Below are positions 34,985-47,800 of a stretch of 64,000 nucleotides of DNA, in pieces. Under the pieces are notes generated by a model. It was not told the origin of the DNA. It saw only the letters and a list, made by a program, of their open reading frames with translations, and ran no database searches. Numbering within the stretch: the stretch's first letter is position 1; each line of letters starts with the position of its first letter. Position numbers and translations under genes: made by a program. Source of the stretch: Panagrolaimus kolymaensis (taxonomy: Eukaryota; Nematoda; Chromadorea; Rhabditida; Panagrolaimidae); contig JAJQJQ010000016.1 in the NCBI GenBank assembly GCA_028622995.1, forward strand, positions 1,488,001 through 1,552,000, written 5' to 3'.

Positions 34985-36242
34985 ATGGCACCCCATAAGA
35001 AAGATGAAGGAAGTGAAAAAGTAACACCTATCGTTGATCCTCCAATCCCTGTCGGAACTAAAACTAATTACTGCGCAAGTTCAATTCATCTTAATCTTCC
35101 TGTAAAGAAAGTCGTTGTTCATCCTTTGGTTTTATTAAGTGTTGTTGATCATTTTAATCGTGTAAGCAAGACTCAAACTGTTAAACGTGTGGTTGGTGTT
35201 CTTCTTGGAAGTATGAAACCTGACAAGACTTTAGATATCGCTAATAGCTTTGCCGGTAATCCTTTTGAGCTTTTCTTAAAATATTTTGCTAACGTTATTT
35301 TTTAGTACCATTTGACGAAGATGAAAAAGACAAGAAAACATGGTTCCTTGATATGGATTATCTTGAAAGTATGTATGCGATGTTTTATAAAGTCGCTGCA
35401 AAAGAAAAAATCGTTGGATGGTATCACACTGGCCCAAAGTTATCTAAAGTTGGTTTCGATATGCTTGAAATGTATTTATTACACAGATTTTTAGAATGAT
35501 ATTGCTATTAATGAACAACTTAAGCGATTCACACCAAATCCTGTTCTTGTTATTATTGAAGCTGAACCTAAGGATTTAGGGCTTCCAACAGAAGCTTATA
35601 TTGAAGTTCAAGAAGTTCATGACGTGAGCTTTTTTATTTTATTTCTCAAATGAAAGTTATTTTTAGGATGGCACTCCTCCAATCAAAACTTATGAACACG
35701 TTCCTAGTGAAATCGGTGCAGAAGAAGCTGAAGAAGTTGGGGTTGAACATCTTCTTCGCGATATCAAAGATCAAACCGCTGGAACTTTATCTCAAAGAGT
35801 TACTGATCAACTTATGGGTCTTCGTGGACTTCATACTCAACTTCGTGATATTCAACGTTACCTTCGAGAAGTTTCAGAAGGTAAACTCCCTGCCAATCAT
35901 TCTGTAATCTATTATATTCAAGTGAGTATTTTATTTAATTTTTTTTTATATAAACTGATTTTTCAGGAAGTTCTCAACCTTCTCCCTGATGTTACTCAAC
36001 CAGAATTTGTTGAAGCTCATAACGTTCAGACAAATGACCAACTTATGTGTATTTATCTTGGCTCAATGGTTCGTACAGTCATCGCTCTTCATAATTTGAT
36101 TGATAACAAACTTGCTCTTCAAAAATCGGAAAAAGATCGCGAAGATGCTGAAACAGACAAGAAGAAAGGAACGGTTACAGAAAAGGAAGGAACAACACCT
36201 GCCACTCCGGCTAAAGTTGAAGAAAAACCTCAAAAGAAATAA
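34985..36242 (+). CDS. rpn-8: 26S proteasome regulatory subunit RPN8 (PSMD7)
   Basis: An MPN-domain protein of the 19S lid, partner of the deubiquitinase RPN11. The N-terminus runs into [17 protein letters not shown] and VVGVLLGSM (start of the MPN fold), then [23 protein letters not shown] and [10 protein letters not shown]. The zinc-binding JAMM residues of RPN11 are absent, as expected for RPN8. The second half has the helical scaffold: [19 protein letters not shown] and [20 protein letters not shown]. The tail is Lys/Glu-rich and ends EEKPQKK. Five short introns fit the joins. The length (about 330 residues) is normal. Confidence 0.95.
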
Positions 36243-36399
36243 AATTTATCCTTATTTTTTCTGTTTTATTATAACTATTATTTTCTTTCTTGCTTCTATG
36301 TTTATTTAATTCTAAAATAAAAACTTGTTTTCAAAAGAACATATTTATTCATAAACGTATAAACTCAACAAACAAATAAAACAAAAAACAAAGAGATGG

Positions 36400-36920
36400 T
36401 TAAACACCTTCAACAACAAGATTGCTTACGATACCATGAACTTCATCGTAGAGATCGCCATAATCTTCACCCCTTTTAATCATTAAAACAATTGCGGGCC
36501 GTCGATGACCAGTAGCAAGACCAAGATGTTCTCGAGATGGTGTAAAAACATAAGGAATGTTGTTATCTTCACAAAGTACAGGAATATGGCTGTAGATATC
36601 AATAGGAGAAACATTGCCTAAAAATTAATTATTAAACAAAATATTTGTAATCAAATATTAAAAAGCTCACCTGCTAAAATCATGATACCCTTTTCATTTT
36701 TACGCATGGCTTTCAAAATATCAGCAACTCCTTGACGCATAGTTGATTTGTCAGCAGCAGCCTTTTTAACTAATTTATATAATTTTTTAGCGAGTTTTCG
36801 ATTTGCAAGTGGCTGTGAAATATTGTTTACAACACCACAAAGTTCTGCATAAACATCTTTATCTGTTGAAGGTCCAGTTGTCGATTCGACACCGCTTTCA
36901 TCCATTTGTTCAGCTTTCAT
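36400..36920 (-). CDS. NHP2: H/ACA snoRNP protein NHP2
   Basis: Two exons on the minus strand. The protein is an L7Ae-family RNA-binding subunit of H/ACA particles that guide pseudouridylation and support telomerase RNA. Visible hallmarks are the N-terminal acidic extension, PLANRKLAKKLYKLVKKAA, GEKGIMILAG-like KNEKGIMILAGNVSPIDIYSH, the second-exon VLCEDNNIPYVFTPSREHLG and RRPAIVLMIKRG. The extension before the L7Ae core favours NHP2 over SNU13. The ATG at 36920 directly follows a TTTTACAG acceptor, consistent with trans-splicing. It lies 178 bp downstream of NOLC1 on the same strand. Confidence 0.92.
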
Positions 36921-37098
36921 CTGTAAAATAACAAATAAAAAGATGATTCAAAAATCAACGCCAACAAAAAGATATATTAATGATGAATTAACAACAAACA
37001 AAAAATCTTTAAGACCAAGTTATACGTAAAATTTATATAGAAATCATATGAAGCAATAACAAAATCAACAAGAATTACAATAAAAAACAAGACATAAA

Positions 37099-39576
37099 TC
37101 AATCACTATCAGCAAATTTATGTGAATTAACTGCTTGTGAGATTTTACCACCAGTATAACTTCCACGTTTTTTCTTAGTTTTTTCATGGCGAAAATTTTT
37201 TCCTTGAATTCTTTTAAAATCTTCATTAGCTTTAGCTCCCCAAGAATCAGCGTTTTGTTGGTAAGAATTATCACGAAGATTTTCTGGAAGATCGTAAAGA
37301 CTAGCAGTCACTCGCCGGTAAGGTTCACTTTTCTAAAAGAACAGCTGTAAAAAATATTTTAAAATATGATAATGACTAACCCTCCGTACATCAGGAAATG
37401 GTTTTTTTGCAGCAGGCCCATTATTCAAAGAAGCATCTGCAGGGCGTTTCAAATTTGAATTTGGTTTTATTGGAGCTTCTTCTTCAGACGAATCATCAGA
37501 TGTTTCAGCATTCGTTACCGTAGCTTTTATAATCGGCTTTAGAAGAGCTTTCTTCGGTGGAACTTCTTCATCAGATGTTTCAGTTTTCTTTACCATACCA
37601 TTGTGAGTCCGTTTTTGAAGAGCTTTCTTCGGTAAAGACTCATCTTCAGATGAATCATCAGTTGTTTCAGCGTTCTTTAACGTACCATTTTGAGGCGTTT
37701 TCTTCGTTGGAACAACATTGGGAGTCGTTTTTTGAGGAGTTTTCTTCGGCGGAGCTTCATCTTCAGATGAATCATCAGACGTTTCAGCTTTCTTTACCAT
37801 ACCATTTTGAATGTTCTTTTGAGGAGCGTTCTTCAGTGGAGCTTCATCATCATATGTTTCAACTTTCTTTAGCATAGCTTTAGGAGTGTGCTTTTGCGGA
37901 GCTTCATCTCCTGATGAATCATCAGATGTTTCTTTCTTCGTTGGAACAGCTTTGAGAGTCTTCTTTTGAGGAGCTTTCTTTGGTGGAGCTTCATTTTCAG
38001 ATGAATCATCAGATGTTTCAGCTTTCTTTCCCTGAGCTTTGGGAGTCGGCTTTTGCGGAGTTTTCATCGGTGGAGCTTCATCATCTGATGAGTCATCAGA
38101 CGTTTCTTTCTTCGTTGGAGCAACTTTGGGAGTCGTTTTTTGAGGAGATTTCTTCGGCGGAGTTTCATCTTCAGATGAGTCATCAGATGTTTCAGCTTTC
38201 TTTTTTACATTACCATTTTGAATCTTCTTTTGAGGAGCGTTCTTAGGTGGAGCTTCATCTTCAGAAGAGTCATCAGACATTTCGGCTTTCTTTCCTTGAG
38301 CTTTAGGAGTCGGCTTTTGAGGAGTGATCTTCGGTGGAGCATCATCAACGGATGTTTTCTTTCCTTGAGCTTTAGGAGTCGGCTTTTGAGGAGCTTTCTT
38401 CGGTGGAGCTTCATCTTCAGAAGAGTCATCAGACATTTCGGCTTTCTTTCCTTGAGCTTTAGGAGTCGGCTTTTGAGGAGTGATCTTCGGTGGAGCATCA
38501 TCAACGGATGTTTTCTTTCCTTGAGCTTTAGGAGTCGGCTTTTGAGGAGCTTTCTTCGGTGGAGCATCATCAACGGATGTTTTCTTTCCTTGAGCTTTAG
38601 GAGTCGGCTTTTGAGGAGCTTTCTTCGGTGGAGCTTCATCTTCAGATGAGTCATCAGACGTTTCTTTCTTCGTTGGAGCAACTTTAGGAGTCGGCTTTTG
38701 AGGAGTGATCTTCGGTGGAGCATCATCAACGGATGTTTTCTTTCCTTGAGCTTTAGGAGTCGCCTTTTGAGGAGCTTCATCTTCAGAAGAGTCATCAGAC
38801 GTTTCAGTTTTCTTTCCTTGAGCTTTAGGAGTCGGCTTTTGCGGAGCTTTCTTCGGTGGAGCTTCATCTTCAGATGAGTCATCAGACGTTTCTTTCTTCG
38901 TTGGAGCAACTTTAGGAGTCGGCTTTTGAGGAGTGATCTTCGGTGGAGCATCATCAACGGATGTTTTCTTTCCTTGAGCTTTGGGAGTCGGCTTTTGAGG
39001 AGCTTCATCTTCAGAAGAGTCATCAGACGTTTCAGTTTTCTTTCCTTGAGCTTTGGGAGTCGGCTTTTGAGGAGTTTTCTTCGCCGGAGCTTCATCTTCA
39101 GATGAGTCATCAGATGTTTCGCTTTTCTTTCCTTGAGCTTTAGGAGTCGGATTTTGCGGAGCTTTCTTCAGTGGAGCTTCATCTTCAGAAGAGTCATCAG
39201 ACGTTTCTTTCTTCGATGGAGCAACTTTGGGAGTCGGCTTTTGAGGAGTTTTCTTCGGTGGAGCTTCATCTTCAGAAGAGTCATCAGAAGTTTCAGTTTT
39301 CTTTCCTTGAGCTTTAGGAGTCAGCTTTTGCGGAGCTTTCTTCAGTGGAACTTCATCTTCGGATGAATCATCAGACGTTTCTTTCTTCGTTGGAGCAACT
39401 TTGGGAGTCAACTTTTGAGGAGTTTTCTTTGGTGGAGCTTCTTCCCCAGACGAAGAATCAGATGTATCATTCTTCGTTGGAGCAACTTTTGGAGCAGGAG
39501 ATGGAAGAGGTTTCTTTACAGAAACTTCTTCATCAGACGAATCATCATAGGATTTAACATTTTTTTCTTTTACCAT
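37099..39576 (-). CDS. NOLC1: Nopp140/NOLC1-like nucleolar phosphoprotein
   Basis: Two exons (37381-39576, 37099-37332) encode 809 residues. Nopp140 shuttles between nucleolus and Cajal bodies and chaperones H/ACA and C/D snoRNPs; DAO-5 is the C. elegans counterpart. More than 600 residues are a tandem array with a unit near 30 residues: basic and proline-rich PPKKTPQKPTPKAQGKK, alternating with acidic serine blocks TSDDSSEDEAP that are ideal CK2 substrates. The C-terminal exon carries the conserved SRP40 domain: ADSWGAKANEDFKRIQGKNF then RHEKTKKKRGSYTGG and a final VNSHKFADSD. The N-terminal LisH-like segment of vertebrate NOLC1 was not recognised. The array is also repetitive at DNA level, so several other frames stay open by chance. 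Confidence 0.9.
37400..39480 (-). repeat. Coding tandem repeat of the NOLC1 gene
   Basis: The DNA encodes roughly 20 units of about 90 nt, with shorter units that lack the SDDSSEDE block and encode TSVDDAPPK instead. Long and short units form near-identical higher-order pairs: the segment starting near 38275 recurs almost exactly near 38435. Unit length is a multiple of three throughout, so the frame survives copy-number change. The similarity between copies points to recent unequal exchange or gene conversion. Confidence 0.85.
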
Positions 39577-40068
39577 GCTGAGATAACTAAAAAATTAATA
39601 ATTATTAATGTGTTATAAATAAGTACAAAAGCGCTTTTAAAAATATAAAATAATTTTTTAATAGGAGAAAATATTTACTAGCATGGTTTGGAAAGAAATT
39701 TCATAAAATAGCAATGAGAGGTTATCGCTATATTCGTTCTAAGAGTTTCAGGGATTCAAAACAGCTTGCGGCGTTTTCCTTTTTTATGAGAATACAAAAT
39801 TCCTTTACTTTTTATCGTTTTTTAACTTCAACATCGTATAATCATTTTTAACTGAATTACCTTAGCTTTTAAAATCCATAATTTTATGATTTAACGAATA
39901 CTAGTGTATGATGAATACATTATATGCATAGTTTGTATGCATTTTTTGTCCAATAAGATTCCATTTAAAAGTAAATTTTTTATTGGTTTCTGATATATAA
40001 AAAAATGCAAAAGTTAAGAAAATGACAACAAAAAACAAAAATATACATCTCCAAAAACACAAATCAAA
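39577..40068. other. Intergenic NOLC1 / F-box-like gene
   Basis: A 492-bp AT-rich spacer between two minus-strand genes. Nothing beyond A/T runs was seen. It must contain the NOLC1 promoter. Confidence 0.4.
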
Positions 40069-41458
40069 TTACAACAGATGAAAAGAGATATGGATTTCAT
40101 TTTCAACATTTATTCGCATAGTAAAATACCATATTTTACAAGTTTTTCGAACATTGCGATAACTTTTATGTTGAAGTAATCGATTTTCAAAGTTATTCTG
40201 CTTTTCCTAAAAATAAATTGAATATTATCGGAAAGAAATTGTAACAAAAAAGCAAACCTTTGGTATTTTTGCATCGATATTTATATAGTGCTTGCGTCTT
40301 CTTTCAAGTGTATTCTTTTTCCAATATGCAGAGATAATGTCGAGAATTTCGATACATTCATCAGGAGAATTAGATAGTTGAGATCCGAAAGTAAGCTTTG
40401 CAAGTTTGGGAAAAACATCAAGAAGTAAGTTAATAGCTGGTTCATATTGAGCTTTGAGATTATCTTTCCAAAAAATTAGCTCCATTTCATTAATCATAGG
40501 GAATCGATGGTTACGGTTTTTCCATTCTTGAAAAAACATAAGATCTTCACTGTTACCATTTGGTTCATCACATATCATTTTGAGAGTTCTTGCACCAGAT
40601 GCAGTTAGTAAAGTTTGATAGTATGGTAAAAAGCGAGCTCTATTATGTCCATAGAAAATGAGGGAGTTGACTTTGAGTTTGTTTTGGATGATTTCCTGAA
40701 ACAACCTACTTATTATGCGCTAAATAATAATAAAAAACAGCTTACTTCAAATTCTTCGTAAACATCACTCATTCGTACATCTTCACCATGACGAAGGCCA
40801 CTAGACATAGTTCGAATAACAGTAATATCCATTTCAAGATGATCAAGAGTAATATATGCATCATCAGCAAGGAGGGATTTGAAGAAATCTTCAGGAGGAT
40901 GGATTAGTTTACGAAGAGTTTTGATGTTCTTTTCAATGAGCTTGAGATAAGTAGAATTTGAACTACGTCTTTGAGAAGGATCAAACGTAAGATGTTGTAA
41001 GCCTAAAAGGAAGAATTAAAAAGGTTAATAAATGTAAATAAATGATTACCGGATAATTGAAGTAACGAATTCAAATCAATATCATCACAATCATTCAATT
41101 TTCGAAAATCAATCGAAGTTAACCGGGATTGATTTACCACAAAGATTAAATTTGATTTGAAAATGGATTGTTTTTCACAAATGATTTGATTGATACCATA
41201 CTGAGTTCGAGATTCGAGCCTTTTTTCATTATCAGCATCATCTTCGAGTTGAGTTTCATCGAGATCATCATCACCAAGTTCATGTTTAATTCGATAAAGT
41301 TCAATATGTTGAAATTGTCGAAGACGACTGCAAACTTCTTCGTAAAATTTTCGATTGATCAAAGCCAATTTCAAAATATTCACAGATCCATCGATAATAT
41401 TCTCTATTATTTGACGAATAAGAACATTTGTTTGGAAAACAACTTCTTGAGATGACAT
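40069..41458 (-). CDS. F-box-like protein of unknown function
   Basis: Four exons (41050-41458, 40746-41002, 40258-40695, 40069-40206) join in frame to 413 residues. The N-terminus, VLIRQIIENIIDGSVNIL followed by KLALINRKFYEEVCSRLR, looks like a degenerate F-box: hydrophobic helices plus a conserved 'NRxFYEEV'. The remainder is a mix of hydrophobic and charged segments, like the lineage-expanded F-box/FTH-type proteins of nematodes, which bind substrates for SCF ubiquitin ligases. An acidic insert (GDDDLDETQLEDDADNE) interrupts the N-terminal third. I found no named C-terminal domain. The family placement is inferred from the N-terminus only. Confidence 0.65.
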
Positions 41459-41869
41459 CCTTGCAAAAGCTACTTTGAACTCAACTAAATTTTGAAAAAC
41501 TTTCTTCTAATGACAAAAGATGACCTTTGAAAAAAAAAGTGGCGCGAGTAAATATGCGCGAGATAAGGCCAAAGTGAGCGAGTGATCGCCCACATTATTG
41601 TTTTCTTTTGTTGTAACTTTTTTTCTGTTTGAAAGAGTTTAGCTAACTAAATACGTCAAAATATGTATTTCACAATTTTTTTATAATTTTAAAATGTTAC
41701 ATAAGAGACTATATTAACTTTATATAAACTATAGCATCAACCGTTTTTTTCTTACAAATTTTTATAAAATATAACTAAAATGTAATTACAAAGATAAAAA
41801 AGAAAGTATTTTTGCACTTTTTTATTGCTCACAAATTAAAAGAGAAACATGATAAATGTGTGTTGGTGG
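41459..41869. other. Intergenic F-box-like / RGK
   Basis: A 411-bp spacer, moderately AT-rich, between genes on the same strand. A short GC-richer stretch (about 41540-41590) lies just upstream of the F-box-like gene and may be part of its promoter. No motif is claimed. Confidence 0.4.
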
Positions 41870-44800
41870 TTAACATTTCGCTCCTCGCCTCCAATTTCTC
41901 AATTTAGCAAATAAACCAGTTGGACTTAAATTAGCACATTTTCCCGATTCTGTTTCAATCGTAGCAACACCCATTTGACGCTTCTTTCGTTGGGAGAATC
42001 GGCGAATTGCTGCTTGAAAATCTCCTCCTGCTTCTTTCATTGATTCAGATCGTGACTAAAAGGTATGATCATTTATTTTCTAAATAATAATTTTTATTAA
42101 TAATTACCGTAGTTGGACTATTTTCTTGATCAGATCTTAAGGGGCTGTTACTATAAGCATTTTTAATTTCGGCAACAATTCCAACAAGAAGTTCATCAAC
42201 ATCATGATTAAGGGCAACAGAAATTTCAAAATGTGCAACACCAAATTGATGTGAAATTGCTTTGACTTCTGATGCTGCAATGGCACGTTTGCGTTCTAAA
42301 TCAACTTTATTTCCAGCAAGAATTATTGGACAATTATTTCTAATTCCTCTAAGATCTTCCATGACATTGGTTACTGTTCGAAAGCTTGATTTGGAATCAA
42401 TTGAATAAACTAGGACATAAGCATGCGCGTCAACATTTTTCCAATCATCTGTCTAAAACAAATTTAAAAAAGGTTTTTCAAAATAATTTTCTGCTCATAT
42501 ATTTTTAATATTTTTACCATTTCCACTAAGATTAAGCTTCAAAACAATTATTTTTGGAGAAGAAGTTACTTACAGTTGTTGTTGGATTGCTTTCTATGAA
42601 AATTAATTCACATTCAGTACCGCCAATGCTTATAGATACAGTAGTGTCAGAAATTTCGACTTCATCAGCAAATGCATTACGGTATTCGGATGTGATAAAT
42701 TGAGAAATTAACGATGACTTTCCAGCGCCTGTTTGCCCTAATACGCAAATCTAAAGAATAAACAATAACTTCCGATTTCTTTTTTTCTCACGAGTTTTTC
42801 AAAAATTAAATTTTAAAAAATTTCTTTTTATTCTTCTTAAAAATAAGGGTAAAAAATTTTGAAGGAAGGAAAAAAGATAACGAACTTTATACGAAGGATG
42901 TGAGGTGGTTGGAGCTTCTTCCTCGCCTGGGGATGACCGCTCTGTTGATGAAACTTTAAGACCTGAACCCGCTGCACTGCTTACAGATGTACTTCGAGAT
43001 GCAGTTTCTCTCGGGCTGCTATCATTCTCACTTTGAGGAAATGGTGATGGACTATTATCAGCTAAAAACACACAAATTATTTTAAATGAGCTTTAAGAGT
43101 GTTTTTTTAAAATAATTAAATATTTTGGTTTGTTTTTTTATAACTTCGTCTTTTTAGAACGATAAAATCTTTTAATTTCAAAAAATAATTTAGAACAATT
43201 ATACTTTTTTAAATTGCGGAAATAGGAGGCGTTGAATACTATCGTTTAAAATTTACATCCGTTATTTTGCCATTGCAAATTAACGAGTTTAAGATCAAAA
43301 GTAAAAAATTTTTAATTTTGTTTTGCTCAAACTTACTCATTAACGTTTTATTTTAAAAAAGGAAACATAAAATAAAACAACAAACCTTTGTTATTTCTTT
43401 TACGTCGGAATGAATCTCCACGACTGACAACAACACCCTTTTTATCAATATTAAACTGCCTTACACGTAAATAATCTTGAGAGTCGGGTAGAAGAAGAAA
43501 TCTTTTTTCGATTGCAGTCATTTGTTTTTCTATAAAATATTTTTAAAAAATAAATATTTAAGTTTAAATATGATATTTAAAACTCACGTTCAGGCCAGAC
43601 ATCGGTCCTAGGTGTATCATAACGGGTCCTAAAGAAAATATTTTAAAAATGAAGAAATCCAATAATGGCAAAAGGAAAAACTTTTTTCCTTTTGAAAACA
43701 ATATTTTTAAGCCTTTGTACCAATTTTCGACGGAAATGAAAATGGGAAGAAGAAAAGCTTTGCTTAAATTTGTTTGTTGAAAAAAGAAAATATGTATAAG
43801 GCGTGAATGCCGAAGTTTTTGGAAAAAAAAGAAGAAAGAAATAAAGTGAAGTAAAAAAAACCTTACCGTTGTAAGCTACAACGTCTGCTGACTGTCGGAG
43901 TAGAACGTCTTCGTTCCTGAGTAACTTCTTCAAGAGGATTCCTCCGAATTTCAATTGGAGGTCTTGATCGATGTCGGAAGGATTGTGAACGGGCAGGAGA
44001 ATATTGCCACATGCTTGATGAAGATCGAGCGGTTCGTTGCTTTTTTGGACTATGTGGAGTTGAATGTGTTTGTGCTGACCAATCTGATGGGGATGGAGCG
44101 TGACTAAAAATTGAGATTTTAAGATATTTGATAATTTTGAAGTTGAAAAATTTATAAATTTATCTTAATTTTATTCGCGTTTATTCAGCCAATTTAGAGA
44201 ACGGCCACAAATTTAAAATTAAAGTTAAAAAGCACTTTAAAAAAAGAAGGTTAAAGCGATTAATTTTCTTTTCTCGCTATTCTAATGTAAAGAGGAAGCA
44301 TTTCTTAAAAAAGAGCGCTACTACATTTTTGGTTGAATAATGTTTTGGTGTTGTTGCAGCATTACCCAAAGAAAAACCAGCCGCTGCCAACTTTAATTTG
44401 CCTAATTTGAAGGACAAGCATTGCTGCATTTAACTTTTTTGTGAAAGCAAGTGAAGAAGAATATTCTTTCTTTCTCTACCGCAATAAGCAAATTTGCAAA
44501 GAAAAATATAAATGGAAGCGCGCCTGAAGGAAAAAAAGAAAAGAGATGAATCGGATGTGAAAAATCTTAAGCTTGGTTTTGTTATGCTTGGTTTATATGT
44601 ATGTATTCCAAATATGAGCGCAAAAAAACGTGCAAAAAAAAAAAAAGAAGAGCAAGCGATTGTGTATAGTCGAAGAAGAGTAAAGCAATTTTTTTTGCAT
44701 CAGCAAAAAAAGAAGATGAGGAAGATCGACTCTTCTTCTCCAGCTTGGCTGGCAAAGGCAAAAAAGACAGCTGAACAATCGAATGAGGACGACGATGATG

Positions 44801-47800
44801 ATGAAGTCATCATCATCGTTGCAATTACAGCAACGACAGATTTGATTCGGCAGCTTTTTTTAGCTCCAAAAGAAAAAAACTATGCTAAAATTAGAAAAAT
44901 CTTTAGGTGGTTAAAAAGAAAAGTGGCAAAAATTAGGTGATGAAGAAATATTTGCGCGCATATTTAAAATAACTAATTTTTACGATGCAATGCCGTCGCA
45001 TTTTTGACGGCGATGAAGGAAGGATGACGCAAAAAGTCCAAGCATCGTCGCCTTCAGCCTTATTTTGAGCTTTGTCATTCTATTTTTTTTTCTGGACACT
45101 TTTTATTTTTTATTTCTTAAGAAATGCAATTATTGCTCTTCGAAATAAAAAAAAAACGTGTATACGCTTAAAACGGCATAAACAAGACAAAGATAGATAA
45201 AAATTAAAACAACAACCTTAGAAACATTTACAATACTTTTTTCATGACAACTTTGAAAAATGTCAAAAAATAAAAAGGTTAAAATTGTAATTCTTTCATT
45301 TTATATTGCAAGGAGAAAAATAATTGTGAGAAAAAAAACACATTAAAGAAACGGCAGGTTTTATAATAGATTTTGAAAATTTAAAAGGATAAGGTGTTGT
45401 AAACGTATGTAAAAAAAGCAAAAATCTTGAACTCTAATCGGATTCAATAGCTTGGTTAAAGCAGAAGAAATTAAATTTTACAATTATTTTTTTGAAGGCA
45501 GCTATGTTGGAAAAAGCTTTAAAAAATTTCATACAAGAAAATCTAAAAATATTTTTTTTATTTTTATTATAAGAATCTAGAAATTTCAAGCTCAACTCAA
45601 CGATGGAAAAAATAACAAAATGGCATTTTTTCAATGATGTTGACTTATTAGAAGATTGACAAAGATCATTGTTTTTTTGGTGGTTTGATTGTTTTTTTAA
45701 AGAAATGCTTTAGGAATTTAAAAAATCTTGTAAGATTTCTTTAAAAAACTTTAAAGATAACATTATAAAACACAAACAATCAAATATTTGTTTTTTTTTC
45801 TTCAATGCAGCTTCAATATGAGAAAAGTTAACAGCTGCCGCTGCTACAATGAAAGAGAAATTTCGGCATTCATTTTTATACCTCTTTGCCAACTTCAAAT
45901 TTGCAATCAAAAAACAAAAAAGCTTTAAAAGCAAACAAAACAAAAATATATAAATATTCCATTTTGGTTGGAAATAGAAGAGGAAAACAAATGTTGCCTT
46001 AACGATGGCGCCAAGCACCACAGTAAAATTACCAAAACAATATTTATTTATTAAAAACCTTCAACAAAAAATGACGTCTTAAATTTCTATTTCTTTTTTA
46101 TTTCGGGCAAATGATAGTTTTATTTATTTTTTTGGAAGACGGAAAACGGCAATAATGTTTTTTTGAGAAGAAAAAAATAAAAAATACGGCTTGAGGCATT
46201 TATTTTACTTTCTTTTAAACATGAATTGAGGGAACAACGGCGACAACGAGAATTGCTTCAGAAAAATGAAGCGTTCTTTAGTTTTAAATTGAGTTTGTAT
46301 TTTGTTTTTTTTAAGAAAGGCACATTTCTCTGCAACAAGGTTCATTACCATCCAGAGAAAGAACTCTATTCCTCTCATAATCAGCGTAAAAAACCAACAA
46401 CCACGAGACATCTTCACTTCAGAAAGAAAAAAACAGAAACAACAACAAACTCAATTTTTTTTAAAGAGCTTCATTTTAAGTTTCTTCTTTTATGAAAAGA
46501 TTAAAAATTTTGAGTAAAAAAAAATATACATGCATAAACGAGGAAGTTGTATAAGTTTTTGTTAAGCCTTAGCAAGCTAAAATGAAAAAACAAAAGTGTG
46601 AAAAAGCAAAGCAAAAAACATGTAAACAGTTGATTTTCAGTCATCGTCTGCTACTATGTTAATCCCATTTTTTGAACATTACCACTCTTCTTATTTTAAA
46701 AGGTCTGGGAAAATGTAAAGAAAAGAGGAAAAGCAAAAGAATAAAAAAATTATTTTTTTAAAAAGAAAATATATTTTTTTAACGGAAATTTTGCTATCTG
46801 ATATAAAATAAAGATTTAGTTTGACATCATTAAAGCTTCAAAAATGAAATAATATTTGCGGTTAAAAAATTTTTTGACAGAAAAAAAGCGACAACGGGCA
46901 AAGATCATGACGGCTGCTGGCTTTTATTTCATTTGATTTGTTTGCAAATAAAATATTTTAGATTCTCGAATTTCGCGCAATAACTTTCATAAATAATACA
47001 TTTGAGAAAAGTAAAAAAAAGTAAAGCAACAATGAGCCAACAACCACATGAGCACTAGCAGCAACGACTTTTAGAAAAATATGCGAATTTTTTTTTGAGA
47101 AAAGTTATGAAACTCAGGCAGCCGCAAGTTGGGGATCATTGAAAAGTTCATCAATCACAAATGCCAAAGGTCGTATCTTTTTATTATAAAAATATAAATA
47201 CATATTGAAACCCGGAAATTTATTTTAAAGAAAAAACTTAATTGAAAAACTAAAGAAGCAAACGATGGGATAAGAAAGCTTAAAGCAAGCTGCTGAAGCA
47301 AACATATTTAATCGCATCCAATTTTCTTTTCTCAAACAGCGGAAAAGAAAAATGCAAATCTTAAAAACTGCTTTTAGAAAAAGAAATAAGCGAAGGAAAA
47401 GCCGGCTGTTGTCATCGCCCGCTGGTTTTTAAAAATAATTTGAACTGAAACAAATTTGCAAATTTAATGAAGCTTTAAAAATAAAAGAAGAAAAAGCTCA
47501 ACAAAGAGTTAAGGACATTTTACGAACTTTCAAAGTTTATTACGCCTACGACAAAGTTTTAAATGATTTAAAAAAAATAAGAGCTCATAGAAAGGCTTTT
47601 AACAAATCATTAAAATAAAAAAAAAGAAGCAAACGAGAAATGAGTCATTTAAAAATTGGTGTAAAATGGTTGCAATAAATAAGATAAATGAATCTAGGAA
47701 AGAAAAATCTCAGACATCATCCAGACTGAAATCGGAGACCGGTAATGACGGAATTTAATTTTGAAAAAAATAAAATAAATAAAGCCAACTTGTGTATTAC

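Noticed and set aside
38205..39110. A 301-codon Lys/Arg/Leu-rich frame on the minus strand
   Set aside because: It is a shifted reading of the NOLC1 repeat. Repeat units are multiples of three, so all frames stay open. The plus-strand frames at 37557-39618 have the same cause.
44512..44940. A 142-codon Lys-rich plus-strand frame
   Set aside because: Low-complexity, within a long intron, without splice signals or a recognisable domain.
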